A DNA stretch of 64,000 nucleotides from Candidatus Pantoea formicae (lineage in GTDB: Bacteria; Pseudomonadota; Gammaproteobacteria; Enterobacterales; Enterobacteriaceae): NCBI RefSeq assembly GCF_011752625.1, contig NZ_VWXD01000008.1:62001-126000 (forward strand), in the 5' to 3' direction. Below are positions 8,472-17,567 of this stretch, in pieces. The notes beneath the pieces were generated by a model. It had not been told where the DNA came from and made no database searches. It saw only the letters and a list, made by a program, of their open reading frames with translations. The first letter of the stretch is position 1; each line of letters begins with the position of its first letter. Position numbers and translations under genes: made by a program.

Positions 8472-10853
8472 TTACTCAGGCAGGGCATAAGCAATAATAT
8501 TGTCACCACGCTGCGGTGAGTGCGGTGAACCACCCGCGAAAATCACAACGTACTGTTTTCCCGTCTTTTCCGAACGATAAGTAATCGGACCGCTCTGACT
8601 ACCTACTGGCAGACGTGATTTCCATACTTCTTCACCGGTATGGCTGTTAAATGCGCGCAGATAGAAATCCTGCGTACCAGCGAAGAACAGCAGTCCGGAG
8701 CGGGTTGCAAGTGATGGACCCAGAGTAGGCATACCCAGCGGCATTTGCAGCCCCACAGGAATGCCCAGCGGCCCTGTATCCTGTACGGTACCTACCGGGA
8801 TTTGCCATGCAATCTTGCGCGTTTTCAGATCGATAGCAGTCATGGTACCAAAAGGGGGTGCCTGGCAAGGTACACCCAGTGGAGACATCAGACGCTCGCG
8901 TAACGAACCAAATGGCAGCCCCTTCTGGACGATCCAGCCCATGCCTTCGCTTGTGCCCTGTCCCGGTGGGATATCTTTGGCAGCCACCATCTTGTAGTAC
9001 AAGCCTAATCGCAGGTCATTAACGAACATCAGGTTTGTTGTCGGGTCAACTGAAACGCCGCCCCAGTTAATGCCACCAAGCGAACCCGGATACTGAATGG
9101 CCATATCCAAGCCTGGAGGTGTAAAGATGCCTTCATAACGGCTTGATTTAAAGCGAATACGACACATCAGTTGGTCGAATGGTGTGGCCCCCCACATTGC
9201 CGATTCGGTCAGTGTTTCATTACCGATTCCTGGCATGGATGAGTAAGGCTGTGTCGGAGAGTAACGCTCGCCAGGCAGATTGCCTTGGGGTACGGGTCGT
9301 TCTTCAATTGGCGCGACAGGTTTGCCAGTACGACGGTCAAGCAGATAAGTCATGCCGGTTTTAGTACTTTCAGCCAGAGCCGGGGTCACTGAACCGTCAT
9401 CGTTTTTAATGTCGTAAAGTAGCGGAGTACCTGTGGCATCAAAATCCCATAGGTCATGATGCACAGTCTGGAAGTGCCAAACAGGGCGTCCATTATTAAC
9501 ATTCAACGCCACTACGGATGAACTGTATTTGTCATCTTCCGGTGTGCGTTCACCTCCAAAGAAATCTGGGGTTGCATTGCCGGTAGGCAAATAGACCATG
9601 CCAAGGGCTTGATCATAGGACATCCCAACCCAGACGTTAGGTGTACCACGCGTGTAGCCTTCAGGTGAAAGCGGTTCGCGAGTCACATTCGGGTTACCGG
9701 GATCCCATGCCCAAACCAGTTTGCCGGTGACGGCATCGAATGCACGAATGACGCCCGGTGGTTCATTCGTTTCGAAGTTATCAATGACACGGCCACCCAC
9801 GATAACCAGATTACCGGCCACCAGCGGCGCAGAGGATTGCTGATAGTAGCCGGGCTTCACTTCACCCATGCCGACTTTCAGGTCAACAACGCCGTTATCA
9901 CCAAAGTTTGCAGCAGGTTTGCCAGTGTGGGCATCAATCGCCACCAGGCGACCGTCCCCGGTCGGAAAGAACAGACGCTGAGGGCTGACTGAGGCATCAA
10001 GCGGTTGTCCCGGCTCAGCGACATTTTTTGCGCTGGTGGCATCAAAATAGCCAATGCCGCGGCAGCGTTGATAGGTGGAATTTCCACGCCCTGCGGTATA
10101 GCGCCACTTTTCCTTACCGCTATCGATATCGTACGAAATCAGGGAAGTATAAGCCGTGCAGACAAACAGACTGTCTCCAACCTGGAGAGGCGTATTCTGA
10201 TCCTCAGCGTCACCCTTATCTGGTACAACGGCTTCACCCGTATGTGCAGTCCAGGCAACTTTGAGATCCTTGACGTTTTCAGGCGTAATATCACTTAACG
10301 TAGAGAAACGTGAGCCTTTTGTGTCCCCTGCCCAAGCTGGCCAGTCTTTGCGACCGGAGTTAGGGGCAATGTCATGTGCCTTATCACTGCTTGCCTGCAC
10401 ATCCTCATTGCGAATGATCCCCTTAGGCTGGAAGGAACTGATAAATGCAGTCACGACGCCTACTGCCAACAATGCACCTACACCTACGGATAAACGGCGA
10501 GTTTTGCGTTCAGAAGTCAGCAAGGGAACGGTGAAGGCAATCAGCATGGCACCTGCAGCGGGTGCGAACAGACGTGAGAATAATGGCCAGAATTGAAGAC
10601 CCACTTCCCAAAGTGACCAAACCGCTGTCCATACCAATACCACGCCAAACATAGCCGCACCGGCCAGTTTGCGGCGAACGATGAGAACGCCGCTGAGCAG
10701 TAATAATATGCCCGCGATAATGAAGTACCAGCTACCGCCTAACCACGCTAGCCAGCCTCCTCCCCCAATAAAATAGAGACCTGCCAATGTGGTCACAATA
10801 CCGACCAGTCGCACCCACAGGCGTCCGAGTTTCCCCGGATTATCAGTTGTCAT
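8472..10853 (-). CDS. gcd: Membrane-bound PQQ-dependent dehydrogenase (glucose/quinate/shikimate family), copy 1
   Basis: The 793-residue protein matches the length of E. coli glucose dehydrogenase (796). It has about five N-terminal membrane segments (to about residue 140) and a periplasmic eight-bladed PQQ propeller. Landmarks include WPAWAGDTKGSRFSTL, RCRGIGYFDA and the active-site motif TVHHDLWDFDATGTP with the catalytic Asp. It would oxidise an aldose or polyol in the periplasm and pass electrons to ubiquinone. No pqq biosynthesis genes are in the window. I chose ATG 10853 because the N-terminus there matches the family; an open 38-residue extension exists upstream. A perfect CRP-type site lies far upstream at 11188. 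Confidence 0.92.
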   Translation of the reverse strand: MTTDNPGKLGRLWVRLVGIVTTLAGLYFIGGGGWLAWLGGSWYFIIAGILLLLSGVLIVRRKLAGAAMFGVVLVWTAVWSLWEVGLQFWPLFSRLFAPAAGAMLIAFTVPLLTSERKTRRLSVGVGALLAVGVVTAFISSFQPKGIIRNEDVQASSDKAHDIAPNSGRKDWPAWAGDTKGSRFSTLSDITPENVKDLKVAWTAHTGEAVVPDKGDAEDQNTPLQVGDSLFVCTAYTSLISYDIDSGKEKWRYTAGRGNSTYQRCRGIGYFDATSAKNVAEPGQPLDASVSPQRLFFPTGDGRLVAIDAHTGKPAANFGDNGVVDLKVGMGEVKPGYYQQSSAPLVAGNLVIVGGRVIDNFETNEPPGVIRAFDAVTGKLVWAWDPGNPNVTREPLSPEGYTRGTPNVWVGMSYDQALGMVYLPTGNATPDFFGGERTPEDDKYSSSVVALNVNNGRPVWHFQTVHHDLWDFDATGTPLLYDIKNDDGSVTPALAESTKTGMTYLLDRRTGKPVAPIEERPVPQGNLPGERYSPTQPYSSMPGIGNETLTESAMWGATPFDQLMCRIRFKSSRYEGIFTPPGLDMAIQYPGSLGGINWGGVSVDPTTNLMFVNDLRLGLYYKMVAAKDIPPGQGTSEGMGWIVQKGLPFGSLRERLMSPLGVPCQAPPFGTMTAIDLKTRKIAWQIPVGTVQDTGPLGIPVGLQMPLGMPTLGPSLATRSGLLFFAGTQDFYLRAFNSHTGEEVWKSRLPVGSQSGPITYRSEKTGKQYVVIFAGGSPHSPQRGDNIIAYALPE

Positions 10854-11322
10854 AAATAGTTTCCCAAGAAAAGTAGTGTATTTTTTTAAGACGAAGAATG
10901 CCCTGACGGAATAAAAATATTCATCAGCTATAAAGATACTTTTCGAATCCCTTTCGAGATAAATCATGCAAGGAATCGGTTTTCTTTAACTCTGTCTATC
11001 TTCTCGTCTAAATAAATACCTTTTTCAACTTTCAAAAAATATCGAGGAGAGCAACCGCCAAATCCCCACAAATATCATGCATACAACCATGTACACATGA
11101 TACGCGCGAAGAATAGTCCCCCCTCATTAACAAAGTCAATGAAGCTGGTTTACATAACTTTAAATTACTGACTAAGAGGCGACACTATGTGATCTACATC
11201 ACAAATAGCGTGCTATCAAATTTCCTTGGCGGGATGTTCAACCGGTTTTCGTGAATGACAAGAGGGGAAACAAAAGAAGCCAACCTCCGCACGGGTGACG
11301 CTGAAGGCTGGCAGGATGAGGT
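10854..11322. promoter_or_regulatory. Long spacer upstream of gcd copy 1
   Basis: A 469-base AT-rich stretch between the end of the SDR gene and the start of gcd, both on the minus strand. It must contain the gcd promoter. The only strong element I recognise is the CRP-like site at 11188-11203. No convincing gene is present. Confidence 0.4.
11188..11203. promoter_or_regulatory. Perfect CRP-type binding site
   Basis: TGTGATCTACATCACA is the exact consensus TGTGA-N6-TCACA. It lies about 335 bp upstream of the gcd start on the minus strand and 120 bp beyond the SDR stop, so gcd is the only downstream gene in the window it could control. The unusual distance implies a long leader or regulation from afar. 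Confidence 0.6.
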
Positions 11323-12075
11323 CTAACGAACGTAATCAGCACCGGTGATGTCAATGGTTGAACCGGTGGCGTGACGGCATTTGCCACTTGCCAGGAATGT
11401 AACCATCGCCGCGACATCGGATGGTGGGGTAACTTCACGAAGCGGTAAGTTAGCAGTGACAACGTCTTCACCTACACTGGCTATGTGTTCTTCAGCCATT
11501 GCCGTACGAACCCAGCCTGGCGCGACAGCATACGCCAGCACGTTATGATGGCCGTATCCTCTCGCAATCCCTTTTGTCAGCGCCAGGATGCCGCCTTTTG
11601 CGGCGCCATAGGCAAGGTGCTCAGGCCCATCTCCTCGGTGTGAAGAACGGCTGGCCATATTAATGATGATGCCCCCACCTTTCAGTGAATAATGCTGGAT
11701 CGCCAACCGACATAAATCCGCAGGCGCTTTCAGGTTCACTTGCAAATTTGACTGCCAGCCATCGTCCCAGGCCGTCGTCTCTGACAGAGGAGAAGGTACA
11801 TAGATCCCCGCGTTATTGACCAATACATCGATTCGATTGGCCTGATGTAACGCTTTTAGCCACAAAGCATTGGCTGCATCCACCTGCGACAAGTCTTGCT
11901 GAATGAGCTGCAGTCGTTCAGGATAGCGCGCCCGCATCTCTGCTGCGCTTTGTTCATCCCGACCATAATGTCCGATGATACTGCCACCTTCGGCGTGAAG
12001 TGCTTTAACAATTTCTCTGCCGATGCCTTTGGTGGCACCCGTTACCAGAATAGTCTTTCCCACTAATGAACTCAT
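11323..12075 (-). CDS. SDR family NAD(P)-dependent oxidoreductase
   Basis: A 250-residue classical short-chain dehydrogenase. TGATKGIGREI is the cofactor-binding TGxxxGxG motif, NNAGIY the structural NNAG, and MASRSSHRG...YGAAKG the Ser-Tyr-Lys catalytic set. The ATG at 12075 follows GGAG at good spacing, and the gene starts 13 bases after the preceding SDR gene. Together they are the last two genes after the hydroxyproline block. The substrate is unknown; sequential oxidation of a hydroxy acid or polyol is possible. Confidence 0.85.
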   Translation of the reverse strand: MSSLVGKTILVTGATKGIGREIVKALHAEGGSIIGHYGRDEQSAAEMRARYPERLQLIQQDLSQVDAANALWLKALHQANRIDVLVNNAGIYVPSPLSETTAWDDGWQSNLQVNLKAPADLCRLAIQHYSLKGGGIIINMASRSSHRGDGPEHLAYGAAKGGILALTKGIARGYGHHNVLAYAVAPGWVRTAMAEEHIASVGEDVVTANLPLREVTPPSDVAAMVTFLASGKCRHATGSTIDITGADYVR

Positions 12076-12088
12076 GATAACTCCGTAA

Positions 12089-12844
12089 TTAAGCGACGGC
12101 CTGTGCACCGGTGATTTCAATCAGTGAACCACACAGATAAGGCGCTTCATCTGAGGCCAGAAAGGCAATAGTGGCGGCAATTTCTTCCGGCTCACCGATG
12201 CGGCCATAAGGCACCAGGGCATTGAGCTCGTCGAGTGAACGACCACTCCTGGCCAGATTTGATTCCAGCATAGGGGTTCTCACTTCCCCTGGGCAGACGG
12301 CGTTAACACGCACCTTATCAGGCGCATAATCGCGAGCGAGGTTTTGTGTGAAAGCGGCAACGGCGGCTTTGGAGGTATTATAGGCAATATGTCCGGGAGC
12401 AGGATAGAGTCCCCACTGCGATGCCGTATTGACAATCGCACCACCTCCCTGCGAAATCATGTGTGGTAAGACAGCACGACACAGGTAATACAGCGCATCC
12501 AGATTAACGGTAAAACTGGCGTGCCAGTCCTCATCGCTTAATTCAAGAAGTGGCCCGCGCCGGTTAATGCCTGCGTTATTGACCAGTACATCAATGCGCT
12601 TTTCATGCCTTTTCAGATCGTCAACAAATGCTGATATTTCCACTGGGTTGGCAAGGTTAACTGTTCGCCATTCTGCCTTGCCCCCGGATTGATTTATATT
12701 GAGAGCTAACCTTGAGGCCGATTCGGGTTGATTATCAACTATCCAGACCTTAGCGCCTTCAGCCGCAAAACGTCGGCAAACAGCCTCACCAATTCCACCG
12801 GCTCCTCCCGTCACAATCACATTTTTATTTTCGAAACGATTCAT
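12089..12844 (-). CDS. SDR family oxidoreductase
   Basis: This 251-residue classical SDR has TGGAGGIGEAVCRRF (cofactor motif), NNAGINRRG, and a catalytic Ser plus YNTSKAA. It ends in a typical FLASDEAPYLCGSLIEITGA segment. It is the first of a pair with the next SDR. A 23-bp palindrome lies 65-87 bp upstream, between it and the GntR gene, so the pair may have its own control point. Confidence 0.86.
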   Translation of the reverse strand: MNRFENKNVIVTGGAGGIGEAVCRRFAAEGAKVWIVDNQPESASRLALNINQSGGKAEWRTVNLANPVEISAFVDDLKRHEKRIDVLVNNAGINRRGPLLELSDEDWHASFTVNLDALYYLCRAVLPHMISQGGGAIVNTASQWGLYPAPGHIAYNTSKAAVAAFTQNLARDYAPDKVRVNAVCPGEVRTPMLESNLARSGRSLDELNALVPYGRIGEPEEIAATIAFLASDEAPYLCGSLIEITGAQAVA

Positions 12845-12908
12845 CCTTACTCCTACATAAAGTTAATTGAGTACTTAATAGTCTGGAAAAAGATCAATAG
12901 TATTTTAT

Positions 12909-12931
12909 TGCCGGAATAATTTATTCCGGCA
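12909..12931. promoter_or_regulatory. Palindrome upstream of the SDR pair
   Basis: Perfect 10-bp arms TGCCGGAATA and TATTCCGGCA around three bases. It sits between the GntR gene and the SDR genes. There is no T-run on either side, so an operator or attenuating hairpin fits better than a terminator. Confidence 0.5.
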
Positions 12932-12960
12932 TGAGAAAATAAAGTTGTTAAATTAAAAGA

Positions 12961-13674
12961 TTAAAAATTCAATTCCATATTCTTTAAAAGGTTGCGCTGC
13001 ATAAAAGTCAGGAAGCGATTCTGGAATAACATGGTGTGTTCATGTGCCTTAGCATCGGCTAATTCAGCATCACCCGATTTAATCGCTTCGATCAGATCAT
13101 CATGATCGCGCCCCAGTTTCGATGGCGCGTCCTGGCGCGTCATAAAATCAAATTGTAAATGCTGAATACGTTGCCCTTCTGACAACAATTTATCGTAATA
13201 TTTCGCCAGATAATTGTTTCGGGCTGCGGCCGCGATGGCCAGATGAAACTCTTTATTTCGCTCCGTCATGGCACTGAAATCGCCCTGATAGACAGTCTCC
13301 ATGTAACGCTCATTCGCGGCTTCAATATTGCGAATATCATCATCACTGCGGTGCATTGCCGCCAGCCGGGTGACCGCACGCTGCACAAGATCCAGCGCCG
13401 TAATGTAGTTGGGAAATTCCTCAATTTCAAAAGGCGTAACGATGGCAGTGCGGTTGGGCAGGATGGTGACCAGCCCCTCGCTAACCAGACGAGCCATCGC
13501 ATCACGCACCGGGGAGCGTGAGAGGCCAAAGGTTGTTGCCAGTGAAATTTCGTCCAGCTGTTCACCGTGCTTTAATTCCAGAGTCAGGATCTGACGACGT
13601 AATTCCTCATAGATGTAACGTCCACCATGACGACGGCCCGTTCCTTCTTCCTTCTCATTCTTTTTACTCATCAT
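12961..13674 (-). CDS. GntR family (FadR-type) transcriptional regulator
   Basis: The 237-residue protein has an N-terminal winged HTH (YIYEELRRQILTLELKHGEQL, LATTFGLSRSPVRDAMARLVSEGLV) and an all-helical FCD effector domain with Asp/His metal-type positions (EFHLAIAAAARN). It starts 49 bases after the epimerase gene on the same strand and is probably cotranscribed with the hydroxyproline genes. It most likely controls that operon, the SDR pair, or both. Confidence 0.87.
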   Translation of the reverse strand: MMSKKNEKEEGTGRRHGGRYIYEELRRQILTLELKHGEQLDEISLATTFGLSRSPVRDAMARLVSEGLVTILPNRTAIVTPFEIEEFPNYITALDLVQRAVTRLAAMHRSDDDIRNIEAANERYMETVYQGDFSAMTERNKEFHLAIAAAARNNYLAKYYDKLLSEGQRIQHLQFDFMTRQDAPSKLGRDHDDLIEAIKSGDAELADAKAHEHTMLFQNRFLTFMQRNLLKNMELNF

Positions 13675-13722
13675 TTATATCCTGGCAAAAGCGACTAAGG
13701 TCATGGTAGCGGCCTAAAGGGG

Positions 13723-14748
13723 TCACGACAATGCCGGCCCCCAGGTATCGCTCAGCATAAATCCGGCCGACAAGGGATCATCAGGGTCCACACCGAGTTG
13801 TTGAATACCGTAAACCCAGGCTCTGCCGGTTACACGCGGCAGTACTGCCAGTTTGTCTCCCACCTGTGTGCGCCCGCGCAATTCAATCTTGAATTCCCCG
13901 TTGATTGTGGAACGTGAAGTGAGTACATCGCCGATCTCGAGTTCGCCGCGCGCGTCAAGCACTGAGAGGTTAGCGCTGCTTCCTGTGCCACAGGGCGAAC
14001 GATCCACACGTCCAGGCGGTAAGGTGGTGCAGGTTCGCCAGGTTTTACCCTCAACACGCTGGCGGAACATCACATAAGCAATGTCATTGATCTGCGGCAG
14101 CAAGGGGTGCTGTACCTGTATCTGCTGATTGATGTAATGGCAGAAATCGACGCCATAGCTGGCCAGTGCGCGTGCGTTATTGGGTTCGATATCCATATTA
14201 ATTTGCTCGACATCGATCAGCGCGTAGTAAACACCACCAAACGCGATGTCGGCTTTGATGAGTCCAAAACCTGGGATCTCGAATTCACGATCCAGATGCT
14301 CCGCAAAAGCTGGCACCATGTCCAGTGAGACGCTGACGCAGCGTCCGTCCAGGCAGGTGGCAACCGCGGTTACCAGCCCGGCTGGCGTGTCGAGCACCAC
14401 GGTTGTTTCGGGTTCCTGCATGGTGATCATGCCCGTTTCCAGCAGAGCAGTAACAACACAAATGCAGTTACTGCCCGACATCGGATGCGCTTTGTCAGCC
14501 TGAAGAACAATGAAACCCGCATGCGCCTCCGGAACCGTAGGTGGAAGCAACAGATTGGCAGACATCTGCAGGCAGCCCCGCGGTTCAAACATAACTAATC
14601 TGCGCAAACTGTCATCGACTTCATTGATGTAGTTCATCTTGTCGAGCATGGTCGCTCCGGGAATGTTCAGCACACCCGAAGTAATAACCTTGCCTATTTC
14701 ACCTTCGCAGTGCACATCAATCAGCTGTAACGTTTTTTTCCAGCGCAT
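13723..14748 (-). CDS. Proline racemase family protein, probable 4-hydroxyproline 2-epimerase (Ser/Cys type)
   Basis: The 341-residue protein belongs to the proline racemase superfamily. The second catalytic motif DRSPCGTGSSA is intact, with Cys about residue 253. In the first motif, where canonical racemases read MCGHG, this protein has MSGSN, so the base is Ser91 instead of Cys. Ser/Cys members of the superfamily are known among hydroxyproline 2-epimerases. The neighbouring oxidase, deaminase and semialdehyde dehydrogenase complete the trans-4-hydroxy-L-proline pathway, so epimerisation to cis-4-hydroxy-D-proline is the best assignment. Dehydratase activity on 3-hydroxyproline is an alternative. 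Confidence 0.83.
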   Translation of the reverse strand: MRWKKTLQLIDVHCEGEIGKVITSGVLNIPGATMLDKMNYINEVDDSLRRLVMFEPRGCLQMSANLLLPPTVPEAHAGFIVLQADKAHPMSGSNCICVVTALLETGMITMQEPETTVVLDTPAGLVTAVATCLDGRCVSVSLDMVPAFAEHLDREFEIPGFGLIKADIAFGGVYYALIDVEQINMDIEPNNARALASYGVDFCHYINQQIQVQHPLLPQINDIAYVMFRQRVEGKTWRTCTTLPPGRVDRSPCGTGSSANLSVLDARGELEIGDVLTSRSTINGEFKIELRGRTQVGDKLAVLPRVTGRAWVYGIQQLGVDPDDPLSAGFMLSDTWGPALS

Positions 14749-14759
14749 CGCAATTCTCT

Positions 14760-16241
14760 TTATTTTAAATACCAGCCCCAGGGCTCTTCACTTTCGAAAC
14801 GGGTTATTTGTTTTGTTTCGAGGTAGTTATTAAGGCCCCATTCGCCCAGTTCACGTCCAATACCGCTCTGCTTATACCCCCCCCACGGCGCTTCAACAAA
14901 TGTGGGCTGTGAACAGTTAATCCAGACGATTCCTGCACGAAGCTTACGCGCAACGCGCTCTGCACGAACCAGATCAGCCGACATAACAGCCGCCGCTAAA
15001 CCAAAACGGGAGCGATTAGCCGATGTAATCGCTTCCGCTTCATCTTCAAACGCACGTACACAGACTACCGGTCCGAAGATCTCCTCGCGCCAGATAGCAC
15101 TCTCTTCCGACATGTCAGTAAAGATGGTTGGCTGCAGATAGAAACCTTTGGTTTTGCCTTCAGGCCTTTTACCACCGCTTAGCAGCGTGGCCCCCTCCTC
15201 TACACCCTGTGCGATGGCGTGTTGCACTTTCTCATACTGTGCACCATTAACCAGCGGTCCCAGCAGGACACCCTCTTCAAATCCGTTACCAATGGAAATT
15301 TTTTCCGCCTCAGCCACCAGCCTTTCCAGCAGAGCGGGATAGAGTTTACGCTGAACCAGCACACGCGAGGTGGCTGAACAGACTTCGCCCTTATTCCAGA
15401 AAATGCCAAACAGGATCCACTCCACGGCCTTCGCGATATCGCTGTCTTCAAACACTATGAAGGCGGACTTACCTCCTAGCTCAAGGCTGATGTTTTTGAT
15501 GTCCGTTGCGGCAACCTGCATGATTTTTCGCCCGGTCGGCACACTGCCGGTAAAGGCAAGCTTATCAACGTCCGGATGTTCGGTCAGCGGCGATCCCGCC
15601 TCTGCGCCAAAGCCGGTAATGACGTTCAGCACACCGGGCGGCAGTTCAGCTTCACGTGCAATGTCTGCTAACTGCAAAGCCGTCAACGGAGTGACCTCAG
15701 AAGGTTTCAGCACCACGGTACATCCGGCAGCCAGTGCCGGGGCGACTTTCCACGCAGCCATCAGCATAGGAAAATTCCAGGGGATGATGGCACCGCATAC
15801 ACCGACAGGCTCTTTACGGGCTACAGAGCTAAAACGATCATCCGCCAGGGTGACGGCTTTCTCCTGTTCGTCATCCATCTTTTCAGCCAGGTCAGCATAG
15901 AAGTCAAAACAAAATGCAGTATCACCTATATCCCACAGGGCTTCAGGCAATGGCTTACCGTTATCTCGGACTTCCAACTCTGCAAGTACCTGTTGTTTAT
16001 CTCGTATCAGGCTGGCGATGCGGCGAAGATATTCAGCGCGTTTTTTACCGCTCAGCTCGGGCCAGCCGCTCTGATCAAAGGCGTTGCGTGCTGCCTGAAC
16101 CGCTAGGTTAACGTCTTCTTTCGTCGCAGCTGCAATCTGAGCGATTGCCACTTCGTTTGACGGGTCAACGGTATCAAAGCTGCCACCTTTGACAGGTGCA
16201 ACCCACTCACCGTTGATAAACAGCTTATTAGTCGGGTTCAT
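14760..16241 (-). CDS. Aldehyde dehydrogenase, probable alpha-ketoglutarate semialdehyde dehydrogenase
   Basis: The 493-residue enzyme has a full aldehyde dehydrogenase layout: IIPWNFPMLMAAWK and the FTGSVPTGRKI cofactor segment, catalytic Glu in LELGGKSA (about 254) and nucleophile Cys in GEVCSATSR (about 288). By context it would oxidise 2-oxoglutarate semialdehyde to 2-oxoglutarate, the last step of hydroxyproline degradation. By sequence feel it is close to betaine-aldehyde-type enzymes, so the exact substrate is inferred. It overlaps the oxidoreductase gene by four bases (ATGA), indicating translational coupling. Confidence 0.85.
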   Translation of the reverse strand: MNPTNKLFINGEWVAPVKGGSFDTVDPSNEVAIAQIAAATKEDVNLAVQAARNAFDQSGWPELSGKKRAEYLRRIASLIRDKQQVLAELEVRDNGKPLPEALWDIGDTAFCFDFYADLAEKMDDEQEKAVTLADDRFSSVARKEPVGVCGAIIPWNFPMLMAAWKVAPALAAGCTVVLKPSEVTPLTALQLADIAREAELPPGVLNVITGFGAEAGSPLTEHPDVDKLAFTGSVPTGRKIMQVAATDIKNISLELGGKSAFIVFEDSDIAKAVEWILFGIFWNKGEVCSATSRVLVQRKLYPALLERLVAEAEKISIGNGFEEGVLLGPLVNGAQYEKVQHAIAQGVEEGATLLSGGKRPEGKTKGFYLQPTIFTDMSEESAIWREEIFGPVVCVRAFEDEAEAITSANRSRFGLAAAVMSADLVRAERVARKLRAGIVWINCSQPTFVEAPWGGYKQSGIGRELGEWGLNNYLETKQITRFESEEPWGWYLK

Positions 16242-17509
16242 ACGCGGTCTCCTTCCATAAATCGATAGGCACTGAATGGCGTTATATCCTGCGCGGTAGG
16301 ACGTTTTGATGCCAGATCAGCAATCAGCCGGCCAGTGGTCGCGCCCAGCGTCAGGCCCAGCTGTCCATGGCCAAACGCCATCAATACGTTATTAAGGCGG
16401 CGCGAGCGGTCAATAATCGGTTTTGTATCGGGCAAGAAAGGACGATGACCCACACCAAACTCTCGGTCCGTTACGTTAAGCTGAGGTAATAGGTGGCGCG
16501 CCTTCTTCAGGATAATCTCTGCACGCTGGAAATTGGGCTTCGCATCGGCACCGGCGAATTCAATCGTTCCCCCAATCTGCAACCCACGCGTCATCGGCGT
16601 GAAGCAAAAGCCGCCGTCGGCATAGATGACAGAATGACGGAACTCGACATCTGGACTCGGCAATAACGCCTGATATCCCGAAATGCCGGTCAGTGGCACG
16701 CGAACACCTAACTGGGCAAAAAATCGACGTGATCCCGTACCTGCTGCTATGACGACATGGTCAGCAGGAAGGCTGCGACCATCGCGGAGCCTGACGCCGT
16801 TCGCAGTCTCTCCCGATTCAAGTAAGGTATCCGCCTCAGCGTCAATACGCACGCCGCCATGTCGTATAAATGTTTCAATAAGTGCTGTGATAAAACCTTT
16901 AGTGTCACTCACTGCACACCAGTCAGGAAATAACACGCCATGTGCAAACTTACCGGCAAGGGCAGGTTCGAGATCTGCTATCGCTGTGGCATCCAGCATT
17001 TCAGACTTGAAACCCAGCTCTTCCCTTAACTGCAGATGTGCTCTCTCATCGGCCAGCCCTCGGGCGGAGTCAAAAACTTCAATAACCGGACGCTGCCCGA
17101 GCAATTTCTGATCGGGGCACAGATCCAGTAATGCAGCAAAATCAGGATAAACTTCCCGTGTCAGCGTAGCCATCTGATGCGCAATCGTATTTATTCGGCT
17201 GTGGCGTGCATTTGATACAAAACGCAGAAACCAGGGCAGAATCGTCGGGACCGCAGCAGGACGGAGTGCCAGTGGCCCGCTCTGATCCATTAGCCAGCCC
17301 GGTATACGCTTCAGAATTCCCGGTTTAGACAGCGGAATCACTTCACTCACCGCCATCTGACCGCAGCTCCACTTCGCCGTACTGTCTCCCGGCGCGGAAG
17401 GATCAATAAGCCAGACCTGATGGCCTTCCTTTTGCAGGTACAAGGCGCAACAGACGCCAACGATACCGCCACCCACCACTACTGACTTTTGCTGTTTTGA
17501 CATAGTCAT
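16238..17509 (-). CDS. FAD-dependent D-amino acid oxidoreductase (DadA-like), probable cis-4-hydroxy-D-proline oxidase
   Basis: A 423-residue protein with an N-terminal dinucleotide-binding motif VVGGGIVGVCCALYLQKEGHQVWLID and the DAO fold of DadA-type enzymes, including a later VVIAAGTGSR strand and the C-terminal MAFGHGQLGLTLGATTGRLIADL segment. In this operon it should oxidise cis-4-hydroxy-D-proline to 1-pyrroline-4-hydroxy-2-carboxylate. GTG 17515, ATG 17509 and ATG 17503 are all possible starts; I prefer 17509 because of the GAG at its -9 position. Single-subunit type, unlike the three-subunit LhpBEF oxidases. Confidence 0.84.
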   Translation of the reverse strand: MTMSKQQKSVVVGGGIVGVCCALYLQKEGHQVWLIDPSAPGDSTAKWSCGQMAVSEVIPLSKPGILKRIPGWLMDQSGPLALRPAAVPTILPWFLRFVSNARHSRINTIAHQMATLTREVYPDFAALLDLCPDQKLLGQRPVIEVFDSARGLADERAHLQLREELGFKSEMLDATAIADLEPALAGKFAHGVLFPDWCAVSDTKGFITALIETFIRHGGVRIDAEADTLLESGETANGVRLRDGRSLPADHVVIAAGTGSRRFFAQLGVRVPLTGISGYQALLPSPDVEFRHSVIYADGGFCFTPMTRGLQIGGTIEFAGADAKPNFQRAEIILKKARHLLPQLNVTDREFGVGHRPFLPDTKPIIDRSRRLNNVLMAFGHGQLGLTLGATTGRLIADLASKRPTAQDITPFSAYRFMEGDRV

Positions 17510-17567
17510 TGCCACTCAAATAAGAGGCTGGCAGAACGCATAGCTGCCAGCCAACATCGCCGATCGG

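Noticed and set aside
10854..10967. 38-residue N-terminal extension of gcd copy 1
   Set aside because: The frame is open, but the family N-terminus starts at the ATG at 10853 and no ribosome site supports the longer form.
15370..15900. Antisense frame of 176 codons inside the aldehyde dehydrogenase gene
   Set aside because: The opposite strand has intact catalytic motifs through the whole region; the frame is a shadow.
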